In this document: positions 52,151-61,306 of the stretch, piece after piece
How the letters are laid out: the number at the start of each line of letters is the position of its first letter
Numbering within the stretch: position 1 is the stretch's first letter
Assembly (NCBI RefSeq): GCF_002557795.1
Contig: NZ_CP023777.1
Location: 3,791,001-3,855,000, forward strand
DNA: 64,000 nucleotides
Direction: 5' to 3'
From: Chitinophaga caeni
Lineage (GTDB): Bacteria; Bacteroidota; Bacteroidia; Chitinophagales; Chitinophagaceae
Notes under the pieces: model-generated
The model's database searches: none
What the model was told of the DNA's origin: nothing
The model's input: the letters and a program-made list of their open reading frames with translations, nothing else
Made by a program: the position numbers and the translations under genes

Positions 52151-54550
52151 ATGCAAGTAACAACCTCTTCGGGTAAATATTCTATTAAACATTACCCCGA
52201 CCAAGTGAAAGAATGGAAGAAAGAAGGTAATTTTTTCTATTTCTATTGCACTGAAACAATTTTAGAAGTCAGGATCATTTCAGATAAAATCATCCGTTTC
52301 CGCTACGCGGCTGACGGTACCTTTCAAAGGGATTTTTCATACGCGATAGCTGATAACCTCGAAGAATTTCCGGAAAAATTTAACATCTTCGAATGGGAAG
52401 AGACTTTCGAAATCAGGACCGCCGCCATCAGGATTTTCATCGCCCGGGAAAATATGCGGATCACCATTACCGATTTGGAAGGGCAGATTATCAACCAGGA
52501 TGAGCTGGGTTTCCATTGGCAATATTACCTGCAAAAAGGCGGTAAAATTGTTTACTGTAGTAAATTGATCCAAGATAAGGAATCCTTTTTCGGCCTCGGC
52601 GATAAACCTACTGAACTGAACCTGAAAGGGAAACGGTTCGAAAATTACGGCACGGACGCCTACGGTTTCCAAGCCGGGACGGAACCTTTGTACCGGAATA
52701 TCCCCTTTTATTACGGTTTGCACAACGGGATCGGCTACGGTATTTTCTTCGATAATACCTTCAGGACCATTTTCGATTTTGGAGGTGAGCGGGAAGATAT
52801 CAGTAGTTTCTGGGCCAGGGGAGGCGAAATGAATTACTATTTCATGTATGGCCCATCCTTATTGGATGTTGCCAGGTCATATACCCGCATTACCGGTACT
52901 GCCGAACTGCCGCCCTTATGGGCGCTCGGTTACCATCAATGCAGATGGAGCTATTTCCCCGATAGCCGCGTGCGGGAAATTGCCGATACATTCAGGAAGC
53001 GCCAAATTCCTTGTGATGCGCTTTATCTTGATATTGATTACATGGATGGCTTCCGTTGTTTTACCTGGGATAACGAAAGGTTTCCCAATCCTCCGAAACT
53101 TTTATCCGACTTGGAAAATGAAGGGTTCAAAACAGTTGTCATTATTGATCCCGGCATAAAAGTAGATCCTAATTACGAAGTATACAAAGAAGTAGTTCAA
53201 AATAATTATGCCTGCAAACGCGCGGATGGCGCCTTAATGGAAGGTGACGTATGGCCGGGAAAATGTGTTTTCCCCGATTTTACGAACCCCGGCGTAAGGG
53301 AATGGTGGAGCAGTTTGTTCAGGAACTTGATCAGTACCGGTGTTCGCGGGGTTTGGAACGATATGAATGAACCGGCGGTATTTGAATTAGGTACATTCCC
53401 TGAAGATGTACGCCATGATTACGATGGAGAAGATGTTAGTCACCGCAAAGCACATAATGTGTACGGTCACCTTATGAGCAAGGCTACTTCTGCCGGTTTA
53501 AAAAAATACGTTATGCCGCAGCGGCCATTCGTGATTACACGCTCCTGCTATTCGGGTGCCCAACGGTGGAGCAGCGTATGGACGGGTGATAATATCTCCA
53601 GCTGGGAACATTTATGGTTGGCTTCCGTTCAATGTCAAAGGCTTTCCGTGTCAGGGATTTCATTTGCCGGGAGCGATATCGGTGGATTCATAGGTGAACC
53701 CGATGGTGAACTATACACGCGCTGGATCCAACTGGGCGCTTTCCACCCATTGATGCGGACGCATTCGGCTAGCAATGAAACCGGCTTCAACCAGGAACCA
53801 TGGAGTTTCGGTGAAACTTACGAGGCGGTAGTAAAGAAATTTATTGAACTTCGATATCAACTGCTACCATACATTTATACCGCTTTCTGGCAATATTCGG
53901 AAGAAGGAACACCGATGTTGCGCCCCTTGGCGTTCGTGGCACAGGATGATGAAAATACCCATTACCGCCACCACGAATTTTTATGCGGAGATCATTTGCT
54001 GGTCAGCCATGTAAGCGAACAGGGCATGAAAAAGAAGGATGTATATTTACCGAAAGGTAAGTGGTATTACTATTTTAATGATAGTACTTACGATGGCGGT
54101 AAAATAGTAACGGTAGCCACGCCGCTAGAAGAAATGCCCCTATTCGCAAGAGCCGGCTCAGTGATTCCGCAGTTCCCCATCATGCAATATGTTGGAGAAA
54201 AACCTATCGAATCAGTTTTCCTACATGTTTATTACCATAATGAAGTTGTATTAAGCCGTTTGTACGAAGATGCCGGGGATCATTACGCATACAAGAACCT
54301 CGAATTTAACGTTATCCATTTTAAGCAAGCCTCTACAGTTCAACAGTTAAAACTCAAAAGGCGTCAGGCCGGTGATTATGAACCGGGTTATAAAACTTAT
54401 ACTGTAATCGTTCATGGACTTCCATTTGTTCCGGAAGATTATATTGTAGATGGAGAACCTTTCCCCATCGATTCATCAAAAATTGGCAAAGGTACAGTTG
54501 AAATCACAATTGATCGTAACTTTGAAGAATTAATCATGCTGATGCCTTAA
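52151..54550 (+). CDS. GH31 alpha-glucosidase
   Basis: A 799-residue glycoside hydrolase. An N-terminal beta-sandwich (1-240) is followed by the GH31 (beta/alpha)8 barrel (about 245-600) and a C-terminal beta domain like DUF5110. The catalytic nucleophile is Asp404 in GVWNDMNEPAVF and the acid/base Asp509 in SFAGSDIGGFIG, both matching the family. No signal peptide or lipobox is visible, so it should act in the cytoplasm on imported alpha-glucosides such as maltose oligomers. The stop precedes a thioredoxin-fold gene by 22 bp, making a probable two-gene transcript. Confidence 0.93.
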   Translation: MQVTTSSGKYSIKHYPDQVKEWKKEGNFFYFYCTETILEVRIISDKIIRFRYAADGTFQRDFSYAIADNLEEFPEKFNIFEWEETFEIRTAAIRIFIARENMRITITDLEGQIINQDELGFHWQYYLQKGGKIVYCSKLIQDKESFFGLGDKPTELNLKGKRFENYGTDAYGFQAGTEPLYRNIPFYYGLHNGIGYGIFFDNTFRTIFDFGGEREDISSFWARGGEMNYYFMYGPSLLDVARSYTRITGTAELPPLWALGYHQCRWSYFPDSRVREIADTFRKRQIPCDALYLDIDYMDGFRCFTWDNERFPNPPKLLSDLENEGFKTVVIIDPGIKVDPNYEVYKEVVQNNYACKRADGALMEGDVWPGKCVFPDFTNPGVREWWSSLFRNLISTGVRGVWNDMNEPAVFELGTFPEDVRHDYDGEDVSHRKAHNVYGHLMSKATSAGLKKYVMPQRPFVITRSCYSGAQRWSSVWTGDNISSWEHLWLASVQCQRLSVSGISFAGSDIGGFIGEPDGELYTRWIQLGAFHPLMRTHSASNETGFNQEPWSFGETYEAVVKKFIELRYQLLPYIYTAFWQYSEEGTPMLRPLAFVAQDDENTHYRHHEFLCGDHLLVSHVSEQGMKKKDVYLPKGKWYYYFNDSTYDGGKIVTVATPLEEMPLFARAGSVIPQFPIMQYVGEKPIESVFLHVYYHNEVVLSRLYEDAGDHYAYKNLEFNVIHFKQASTVQQLKLKRRQAGDYEPGYKTYTVIVHGLPFVPEDYIVDGEPFPIDSSKIGKGTVEITIDRNFEELIMLMP

Positions 54551-54572
54551 TTTTTAAAATAATATAATTGAA

Positions 54573-55172
54573 ATGGAACAAGGTCTGCCGAATGTGAATA
54601 AACCAATGGATTATAAAACCTACCGGGAAATGATGGAAGTACTAGTTAAAGCTGGGAGAGTTTCTTGGGATGATTCTATCAACTATTCACCTGAATATAC
54701 CAAGTTGAATGAACAAAGAATGCACCGGTTGGATAAAACCGTTCATTTAATATCCGGATTGGAAGAAAAATTAAAGAATCTTGATGAGCAATATACCTGG
54801 GTTGTAATCACCGAACCTTGGTGCGGTGATGCATCGCAAAGCGTGCCTGTTATTCAAAAGGCTGCCGAAGTGAATCCTAATATCACGATTCAATACGTGA
54901 TGCGTGATACGCACAAAGATTTAATGAATGAATTCCTAACCAACGGAAGTAGAAGCATACCGAAATTGATTTGTTATGATACCTCCAACGGAAAATTGAA
55001 ATGGCATTGGGGGCCGCGTCCTGCTGAATGCCAGCGACTCTTCCTAGATATGGCTAAAGACGATAGTATCCCTTTCGAAGAAAAAGCGGAACGCCTGCAT
55101 AAATGGTATGCGCAGGATAAAACCATGAGCCTACAAAACGAATTATTGGAGTTGGTTAGTACCTTGTCATAA
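54573..55172 (+). CDS. Thioredoxin-fold protein with a single Cys
   Basis: A 199-residue cytoplasmic protein with a thioredoxin-like core (about 70-150): WVVITEPWCGDASQSVPVIQKAAEVNPNITIQYVMRD. Where thioredoxin has CxxC, this protein has WCGDAS, with a single Cys, so it cannot form the usual intramolecular disulfide and may act as a peroxidase-like or binding protein. The ending GPRPAECQRLFLDMAK is family typical. It lies 22 bp after the GH31 gene and ends with a strong terminator. Function is otherwise unknown. Confidence 0.85.
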   Translation: MEQGLPNVNKPMDYKTYREMMEVLVKAGRVSWDDSINYSPEYTKLNEQRMHRLDKTVHLISGLEEKLKNLDEQYTWVVITEPWCGDASQSVPVIQKAAEVNPNITIQYVMRDTHKDLMNEFLTNGSRSIPKLICYDTSNGKLKWHWGPRPAECQRLFLDMAKDDSIPFEEKAERLHKWYAQDKTMSLQNELLELVSTLS

Positions 55173-55216
55173 TTGTCACAAATACTACTTTAACCCGGTA
55201 TCGTAAAAATAACCGG

Positions 55217-55246
55217 ATCCGGTCGCTCAAAAACGGGCGACCGGAT
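55217..55246 (+). terminator. Intrinsic terminator after the thioredoxin-fold gene
   Basis: Perfect 10-bp ATCCGGTCGC/GCGACCGGAT stem, 10-nt loop, then TTTT, just before the end of the convergent DUF4349 gene. Confidence 0.88.
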
Positions 55247-55254
55247 TTTTATAT

Positions 55255-56079
55255 TTATTTCCCTGGTTTTACCAGCTTATACTTGCGGTATAAAAGTTTT
55301 GAAACCCAATATACCATTATAGCCAATAATAAAACAAACAAATACCTTGCAAAAAAGAGAATAAAATCTCCAAGAATCATCACACCGCTAGATAATGCAT
55401 CTTTAAGTTCCATAAAGAAAGTAGGTTGCGGCGCCGGCATATAAGGAGTTTCCCTGTATACTTCTAGTTTGACGGTAGACCATTTGATCGCATCATCCAG
55501 CCTAAGTAGTTGCGCCTTTGCCCCTATTTGCCTTGAAATTGCCAATTCTGTATTTGTACCCCGCTGCCCCTCTGGAACCGGGTTACCGGCATTTTCCTGC
55601 ATTTGTGCCACCATATAATCTATATAGACATTCCGAGCTGAAATATTTTTATAATCCAAAGTTTTGGCCAAACTGGTTAAATCGTATACAGTTGCCATAA
55701 ACGATTCCTGCGGTACCCGCACCGTTGTAGCTAAATTCCAGCTATAATCATTCCTGTCTTCGGTTTCAGCCTCAATATAACCATCATATTTAACGATGAT
55801 TTCCCGAATCCTGGACCGGGTCATGGCAACACTGTCAATGCTAAACTTGATATTTGCCTTCTTCACCAATTTATCCGTAAAATAAGCTCCTAATAAAGCA
55901 GTAGTATCTGGAATACTCAACTCATCATCATCAACTCCGACAGTATTGGAAGCCGCTTCATCAACTAAAAGCCGGGAAGATTGTACATCTTCAAATTTAG
56001 AAGCAGCGGGCTTGTTATTACAAGCAAAACAAAAGATTATCGCACAAAAAAGAGCGGGGGTAAACTTGTTTGATCGCAT
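55255..56079 (-). CDS. DUF4349 membrane lipoprotein
   Basis: A 274-residue predicted lipoprotein with Cys20 in the signal-sequence end FCFACNNK. The body fits DUF4349: KKANIKFSIDSVAMTRSRIREIIVKYDGYIEAETEDRNDYSWNLATTVRVP, a small ferredoxin-like module, then a predicted helical hairpin, and a C-terminal membrane helix (about 240-262, DFILFFARYLFVLLLAIMVYWVSKLLY). DUF4349 proteins occur widely and have no established function. The upstream 230 bp hold nothing recognisable. Confidence 0.85.
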   Translation of the reverse strand: MRSNKFTPALFCAIIFCFACNNKPAASKFEDVQSSRLLVDEAASNTVGVDDDELSIPDTTALLGAYFTDKLVKKANIKFSIDSVAMTRSRIREIIVKYDGYIEAETEDRNDYSWNLATTVRVPQESFMATVYDLTSLAKTLDYKNISARNVYIDYMVAQMQENAGNPVPEGQRGTNTELAISRQIGAKAQLLRLDDAIKWSTVKLEVYRETPYMPAPQPTFFMELKDALSSGVMILGDFILFFARYLFVLLLAIMVYWVSKLLYRKYKLVKPGK

Positions 56080-56310
56080 AATAGTTAGGTTTTAGTTATA
56101 TGATGCAAAATGAATGGGATTTTACACATTAATCCCCCGATAAAAAATATGTAACCCTATAATTATGTTAAAAACGACCGAACAAACACCTTATCCAATA
56201 AAAAATCCCTTGGCAATCACCAAAGGATTAAAAATTTTACTAAAAAAACCATAAAACAGCCTAAGTATCACGATCCATGAAATCCCGAGATCAATTAAAA
56301 ACCAGTGACC

Positions 56311-56721
56311 TTATTTGGTGCCACCTAGCTTCAGGATATGTTTAAACTCCGCTGCTGTAACGGCGCAGACAGACAACCTGCCTTGCCTTACCAGCGATAA
56401 GTTCGCTAATTTATCATCAGCCTTCATGGTTGCCAGGGTTACGGGCTTGGGCAAAGCCTTCACAGGTTCCAGGTCTACAACCACCCAATTTGCATCATCC
56501 GTTGTGGGATCTTGGTAAGCCTCCTTTACTACTTTAGCAATACCGACTACTTGAAGGCCCTCATTGCTATGATAAAATAAAACCTGGTCGCCAACTTTCA
56601 TTTCCCTGAGATTATTCCGCGCCTGGTAATTTCTCACGCCATCCCAAAATGTGCGGCCATCCCTAACAAATTGTTCCCAAGAGTATTTAAATGGTTCAGA
56701 TTTTACGAGCCAATAATGCAT
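56311..56721 (-). CDS. EVE-domain protein
   Basis: A 136-residue single EVE domain from ATG 56721 (MHYWLVKSEPFKYSWEQF); a second ATG lies two codons earlier. The PUA-like pocket binds modified bases in RNA or DNA. Diagnostic blocks: WLVKSEP, FWDGVRNYQARNNLREMKVGDQVLFYHSNE and VVGIAKVVKEAYQDPT. Many EVE genes lie near defence or nucleotide-modification systems, but none is next to this one. The role is inferred from the fold only. Confidence 0.9.
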   Translation of the reverse strand: MHYWLVKSEPFKYSWEQFVRDGRTFWDGVRNYQARNNLREMKVGDQVLFYHSNEGLQVVGIAKVVKEAYQDPTTDDANWVVVDLEPVKALPKPVTLATMKADDKLANLSLVRQGRLSVCAVTAAEFKHILKLGGTK

Positions 56722-56756
56722 TCTCATTCAAATTTAAATTCAACAGAAAAATTTAA

Positions 56757-57476
56757 TTACCAACCGCTAGCTAAAACATCAGCGATGTGCATAATCTTAA
56801 TTTCCTTTTGATGTTTGCGGATATAACCATCTAAGTGCATCAGGCAACTAAGATCGGTAGATACCAAGTAATCGGCACCCGTTTCGATCGCATTCAGCAC
56901 TTTTTGCTCGCCCATACCGACAGAGATCGGTTCGTATTTGACAGCGAAAGTGCCACCGAAACCGCAACAGGTCTCACAATCATCCATTTCATTCAACTTA
57001 AGTCCTTTCACCTTGGATAAGAGTTTCCTGGGGCCTTCCTTGATACCGCATTCCCTCAAAGCACCGCATGCATCATGGTAAGTGGCAGTCCCTTCCAGGG
57101 TCGCACCGGTATCCGGGGCATTCAGCACTTGCACTAAGAACTCGGTAAATTCGAACATATTTTTCTTCAACTGCTTTACCTCGTTATGCATCGCGGAATT
57201 ATCGAAGAGTTTACCGTAATAATTTCTCACGAAGCCCGTACAGGAGCCGCTGGGAGCAACAATATAATCGTATGATTGGAAATCTTTCAGGAATTTGGAA
57301 GCTACCGCACGGCATTCATCTTGGTAGCCCGCATTGAAAGCAGGTTGCCCGCAACAGGTTTGATCAGGATTATAGCTAACCTTGCAACCCAGTTTTTCAA
57401 GGACTTTCACCATGTTAAAAGCAGTTTCGGGGAACAATTGATCCACAAAACACGGCACAAAAAGTTGAACATTCAT
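56757..57476 (-). CDS. LutA/YkgE-type CCG-domain oxidoreductase subunit
   Basis: A 239-residue protein with two CCG (heterodisulfide-reductase-like) modules: QTCCGQPAFNAGY (about 40-52) and CETCCGFGGTFAVKYEPIS (about 160-178), which bind or surround Fe-S centres. It resembles LutA of the LutABC lactate-oxidation complex (also called YkgE), a partner of LutB and LutC. Those partner genes are not adjacent here, only the EVE gene 30 bp downstream. Its role in lactate utilisation is inferred. Confidence 0.88.
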   Translation of the reverse strand: MNVQLFVPCFVDQLFPETAFNMVKVLEKLGCKVSYNPDQTCCGQPAFNAGYQDECRAVASKFLKDFQSYDYIVAPSGSCTGFVRNYYGKLFDNSAMHNEVKQLKKNMFEFTEFLVQVLNAPDTGATLEGTATYHDACGALRECGIKEGPRKLLSKVKGLKLNEMDDCETCCGFGGTFAVKYEPISVGMGEQKVLNAIETGADYLVSTDLSCLMHLDGYIRKHQKEIKIMHIADVLASGW

Positions 57477-57577
57477 TCCATTCTGATATTAAAAAGTAAG
57501 ATTGTCCTACTTCAAATTAAGCTAAATTGATTCATCGATGTTTCAAACTTACAAAATCCGCGCCATCTAGCCAGCCG

Positions 57578-58084
57578 CTACCTCTTACCTAGCGCCAACT
57601 GGCGTTGAAAGCTCATCATTTTCAAAGCCGCGAGTGCCGCTTCTTCTCCCTTATGACCATGCACGCCACCTAACCTTTCATTAGCCTGCTCAATATTGTT
57701 AACAGTCAATACCCCGAAAATGGTGGGAACTGGGAGCGACAAATTTAATTGAAGGACACCTTCTGTTACCGCTTTACAAACGTAATCAAAATGTGGTGTT
57801 TCGCCACGGATCACGCAACCCAGCGAGATAAAGGCCGAAGGTTGCACCCCCGTGCCCTTGGTCTGCTCCCAATATTGTTTTATCGCGAACGGAATTTCGA
57901 CAGCGCCAGGCACTTGGATCTTGGTAACATCTTTAATATTATGCTTTTCCAATATACGATCACAGCCCGACATTAGTTCATTGATAATAAATTCGTTCCA
58001 TTCGGTATATATAATAACAACACTGGCACCCTCTAAAGGAAGGATGCCAGCATCGTTTAATACACTTGAATTATGTTCAGACAT
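57578..58084 (-). CDS. ribH: 6,7-dimethyl-8-ribityllumazine synthase
   Basis: A 168-residue enzyme that joins the pyrimidine and butanone phosphate precursors in riboflavin synthesis and forms icosahedral or pentameric shells. Conserved blocks are IYTEWNEFIINELMSGC, VPGAVEIPFAIKQ, GCVIRGETPHFDYVCKAVTEGV with the catalytic-site His (PHFDYV) and PTIFGVLTVNNIEQA. Length is normal. Other rib genes are not in the window. A TPR-gene on the same strand ends 55 bp upstream, so the two may be co-transcribed. Confidence 0.96.
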   Translation of the reverse strand: MSEHNSSVLNDAGILPLEGASVVIIYTEWNEFIINELMSGCDRILEKHNIKDVTKIQVPGAVEIPFAIKQYWEQTKGTGVQPSAFISLGCVIRGETPHFDYVCKAVTEGVLQLNLSLPVPTIFGVLTVNNIEQANERLGGVHGHKGEEAALAALKMMSFQRQLALGKR

Positions 58085-58138
58085 AGTATTAAATCTTATA
58101 GTATTTTAACCTGCAAACCCAGCAAAAGCGTGGCACGA

Positions 58139-58843
58139 TTACCTAACAACACCTAGGCGGGCTAAGTATTTGTCCATATCACGACCTTCTGCGGTAGTAG
58201 GATATTGATCTTTGATCTGTTGGTAAATCTTGATCGCTTCATCGGTTTTGCCGGCTTTTTCAGAAGCAAGTCCAGCACGCATTAAAAAGGTTGGGCTGGT
58301 TAACTCATTCGGGTTATAAGCAGCAGCTTTCTTGTATGCATCGATAGCTTCGGGAACCTTGTTCAATTCCATGTAAGCATCGCCGGTGATACCGTAAGCC
58401 ATAGCTTGTACCACCAGGTCATTACCTTTGAATTGGCTTAACATATCAATACCTTTTTGGTATTCGCCTAATTTCACGTAACACACACCGGCATAATAGT
58501 GCGCCAAGTTACCGGCTTGGGTATTGCTATATTTATCGATCACTTGCAAGAAACCTTCTTCCCCGCCTTTAATACCGTTTAAGGCACGGGCAAAGGAATC
58601 AACCGCAAAATTATTTTGCGCGTGGAAAATCATCTTTTGAGCTTTCAGCTCGCGGGGCGCTTTCACTAATTTGTTGTAACCGAAGAAACCACCCACAGCC
58701 ACTACAATTACAAGGGCTGCACCGAGGATAACATTTTTATTCTTCTCGTAAAAGTCTTCAGCTTTGTATAAGCTTTTTTGTATGTCAAAGCTTTGCTCCT
58801 CTTGATTATCTGCTTGGGTAGTCTTTACTTTATGATCTGCCAT
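58139..58843 (-). CDS. Membrane-anchored TPR protein (YfgM-like)
   Basis: A 234-residue protein from ATG 58843 (MADHKVKTTQADNQEEQSFD); 14 upstream in-frame codons read NNTVYFNFNFCYT and are unlikely. One membrane helix (about 40-58, NVILGAALVIVVAVGGFFGYNKLV) follows the charged N-terminus, then TPR helices (YYAGVCYVKLGEYQKGIDMLSQF, GDAYMELNKVPEAIDAYKKAAAYNPNE, LASEKAGKTDEAIKIYQQIKDQYPTTAEG) in the periplasm. The shape resembles YfgM, a chaperone helper, but many TPR proteins share it. It follows pdhA and precedes ribH. Confidence 0.83.
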   Translation of the reverse strand: MADHKVKTTQADNQEEQSFDIQKSLYKAEDFYEKNKNVILGAALVIVVAVGGFFGYNKLVKAPRELKAQKMIFHAQNNFAVDSFARALNGIKGGEEGFLQVIDKYSNTQAGNLAHYYAGVCYVKLGEYQKGIDMLSQFKGNDLVVQAMAYGITGDAYMELNKVPEAIDAYKKAAAYNPNELTSPTFLMRAGLASEKAGKTDEAIKIYQQIKDQYPTTAEGRDMDKYLARLGVVR

Positions 58844-58889
58844 TGTATAGCAAAAGTTAAAATTAAAATATACAGTATTATTCAAAAAT

Positions 58890-58945
58890 GAAGGTTAACA
58901 GCGGGAACCGGTTTGTTATTGAAGCCGGCCCAAGTGTTAACCTTC
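58890..58945 (-). terminator. Large hairpin after pdhA
   Basis: Arms GAAGGTTAACA (58890-58900) and TGTTAACCTTC (58935-58945) pair perfectly over 11 bp and enclose further GC-rich pairing; ATTTTTG follows on the - strand, directly after the pdhA stop (58956). Confidence 0.75.
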
Positions 58946-58955
58946 TTATTATTTA

Positions 58956-59966
58956 TTAGTCTACGATAAACGGATAATCCTGTTGAACATATACATCTTT
59001 CAACAGCTCGTCATCGGAAGGCCAAGGTGATTCTTCTGCAAAGTTAACACATTCTTCAACTTGCGCTTTCACCTTTTCATTGATAGCCTCGATTTCCGCC
59101 TCGGTAGCCCATTTTTTATCTTGAATCACTTTCAACACCTGGTTGATCGGATCTTTATCTTTATATTCTTCAACCTCTTCCTTCGTGCGGTATTTCGCAG
59201 GGTCGCTCATAGAGTGACCGCGATAGCGGTATGTATTGATTTCCAACAAGGTAGGTCCTTCGCTTTTACGGGCGCGTTTCACGGCGCGTTCAATGCCTTC
59301 GTGAACGGCTTCGCAACTCATACCGTCGATAGAATCGGCTGGCATTTCGTAAGCATCGGCCAATTTATAAATATCCAGTACGTTAGAAGTACGTTCTACA
59401 GAAGTACCCATCGCGTAGCGATTATTTTCGCAGATAAAGATTACCGGCAATTTCCAGGTCATCGCCATATTAAAGGTTTCGTGCAACATCCCTTGACGGG
59501 CAGCGCCATCACCGAAGAAACACAATACCACGTTATCCGTATCCTTATATTTTTCAGCGAAAGCCAAACCTGCGCCAGTACCGATCTGGGCACCCACGAT
59601 TCCATGCCCGCCAAAGAAGCCCAGCTCCTTGGAGAAAAAGTGCATAGAACCACCCTTTCCTTTTGAACATCCCGTAGCTTTGCCATACAACTCCGCCATA
59701 CAAGCATTCGGGCTAATGCCCTTAGCGATCGCCAAAGCGTGGTCGCGGTAAGCTGTGATAAACTTATCATCTGGCTTTGTAGCTGTAATAGCGCCAGCAG
59801 CAACAGCTTCCTGACCTATATACAAGTGACAAAAACCACGAATTTTTTGCATACCGTATAATTGGCCAGCTTTTTCTTCGAAGCGGCGCATTAACAGCAT
59901 TAGCTCGTACCAGTGGAGGTAGGTGTCTTTAGAGAATTTCGTCTTCACGTCTGTTAAAGTTTGCAC
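58956..59966 (-). CDS. pdhA: Pyruvate dehydrogenase E1 component, alpha subunit
   Basis: A 336-residue thiamine-diphosphate enzyme subunit that oxidatively decarboxylates pyruvate with the beta subunit. Features: MRRFEEKAGQLYGMQKIRGFCHLYIGQEAV at the start, the ThDP/Mg motif GDGAARQGMLHETFNMAMTWKLPVIFICENN, and the phosphorylation-loop-like YRYRGHSMSDPAKYRTKEEVE. The start is GTG 59966, giving the N-terminus MQTLTDVKTKF. A perfect -7 box lies 18 bp upstream. The E1 beta, E2 and E3 genes are not here. It is separated from the divergent recF by about 210 bp. Confidence 0.94.
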   Translation of the reverse strand: MQTLTDVKTKFSKDTYLHWYELMLLMRRFEEKAGQLYGMQKIRGFCHLYIGQEAVAAGAITATKPDDKFITAYRDHALAIAKGISPNACMAELYGKATGCSKGKGGSMHFFSKELGFFGGHGIVGAQIGTGAGLAFAEKYKDTDNVVLCFFGDGAARQGMLHETFNMAMTWKLPVIFICENNRYAMGTSVERTSNVLDIYKLADAYEMPADSIDGMSCEAVHEGIERAVKRARKSEGPTLLEINTYRYRGHSMSDPAKYRTKEEVEEYKDKDPINQVLKVIQDKKWATEAEIEAINEKVKAQVEECVNFAEESPWPSDDELLKDVYVQQDYPFIVD

Positions 59967-59984
59967 TAGTTCTTAATTTGTTCG

Positions 59985-59992
59985 CAAATATA
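59985..59992 (-). promoter_or_regulatory. -7 box of the pdhA promoter
   Basis: On the - strand TATATTTG, an exact TAnnTTTG match, 18 bp upstream of the GTG start. No correctly spaced TTG. Confidence 0.5.
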
Positions 59993-60175
59993 ATTGTAAA
60001 ATCCTAAAAACTAAATACCATTTCTATTAGGTGCATAAATTATACAAATTCGTCAATTTCAAGCACTTTTGTATTTTATATATTTTTAGCATTCAACAAC
60101 TACGGCCACACTAATTGAATTGGGTGTAAATTGCGAATTAAATGTATAAAATATTTTATTTAAAAATAGTCTGGA

Positions 60176-61258
60176 TTGTTATTAGTTAGGAAAATATCGC
60201 TCGTTCAATTTAAAAATTACCCGCAAAAAATATTTGATTTTCATAAAAGAATTATCGGGATCACGGGAAAAAATGGCGTTGGCAAGACAAATTTGCTCGA
60301 TGCCATCTATTATTTATGCTTTACCAGGAGCTATTTTAGTAGCCAGGAGCAGCAAAATGTGCTTTATGATACCAATGGCTTCCGCATCGAGGGGCTGCTG
60401 GAGAAGCTGGGACAGCCCGGGAAAATAGTTTGTACCCTGAAGGCCGGCAAAAAGGAAATATCTCTCGATGATACGCCATATGAAAAATTTTCGCAACATA
60501 TCGGATGCTTCCCTGCCGTGATGATCGCACCGGACGATGCCGAAATCATCCTCGGTGGTAGCGAACCCCGCCGTAAGTGGCTCGATACCATGCTTTCCCA
60601 ACTGGATAATGCCTACCTGGATCACCTGATCGCATATCAAAAAATTTTATTGCAACGCAATACCCTGCTCAAACAAATTGCTGAATCCGGTAAAAACCAG
60701 GATGCTTTGCTGGAAATACTGGATGAACAACTTGCCTTGCATGGCCAGCCGATTTTCGATGCCCGTAATGCTTTCCTGCCCGGTTTTAATGAAAGGGTGC
60801 AGCGTTTGTACGATTACCTGGCCGAAGCCCCTGAGCATGTCCGGATCGATTATTCCTGCCAGTTGCTGGAAATGCCCCTGATCGAATGGCTAAAACAGCA
60901 ACAATTGAAGGATAAGATGCTCCAGCGAACCAGCGCCGGTATACATAAAGATGATTTGCAATTTGTATTGAATGATCACCCGATGAAAACCAGCGCCTCG
61001 CAAGGGCAGCGCAAAAGCTTCCTATTTGCCCTGAAACTTGCCCAATTTGAAGTTTTGAAGGAATTGAAAAATTGTCCGCCCATACTTTTGCTAGACGATA
61101 TTTTCGAAAAATTGGATGAAGAAAGGGTCAGCCGATTGGTAAAACTTGTGAGCGAGGATGATTTCGGCCAAGTGTTTATCACCGATACGCACCAGGAAAG
61201 GCTAAAAAACGCTTTCGGAGCCCATGCTGACCAACTACAATTAATCGTTATCGAATAA
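60176..61258 (+). CDS. recF: DNA replication/repair protein RecF
   Basis: A 360-residue SMC-like ATPase that loads RecA at gaps and stalled forks with RecO and RecR. The Walker A box is GKNGVGKT at residues 31-38 (FHKRIIGITGKNGVGKTNLLDAIYYL), the signature near 275 is SQGQRKSFLFALKLAQF and Walker B is PILLLDDIFEKLDEER. The start is TTG at 60176: the frame has a stop at 60167 and no ATG in between. The N-terminus MLLVRKISLVQFKNYPQ is otherwise standard. The DUF721 gene follows after 48 bp. Confidence 0.95.
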   Translation: MLLVRKISLVQFKNYPQKIFDFHKRIIGITGKNGVGKTNLLDAIYYLCFTRSYFSSQEQQNVLYDTNGFRIEGLLEKLGQPGKIVCTLKAGKKEISLDDTPYEKFSQHIGCFPAVMIAPDDAEIILGGSEPRRKWLDTMLSQLDNAYLDHLIAYQKILLQRNTLLKQIAESGKNQDALLEILDEQLALHGQPIFDARNAFLPGFNERVQRLYDYLAEAPEHVRIDYSCQLLEMPLIEWLKQQQLKDKMLQRTSAGIHKDDLQFVLNDHPMKTSASQGQRKSFLFALKLAQFEVLKELKNCPPILLLDDIFEKLDEERVSRLVKLVSEDDFGQVFITDTHQERLKNAFGAHADQLQLIVIE

Positions 61259-61294
61259 TTTACGCACATCTTAACGTTACATCTTTCTGCTCCC

Positions 61295-61302
61295 TATATT
61301 TG
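61295..61302 (+). promoter_or_regulatory. -7 box directly ahead of the DUF721 gene
   Basis: TATATTTG, an exact TAnnTTTG, ends 4 nt before ATG 61307. If it is used, the mRNA is leaderless. No correctly spaced TTG upstream. The gene may also be read through from recF. Confidence 0.45.
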
Positions 61303-61306
61303 TACC

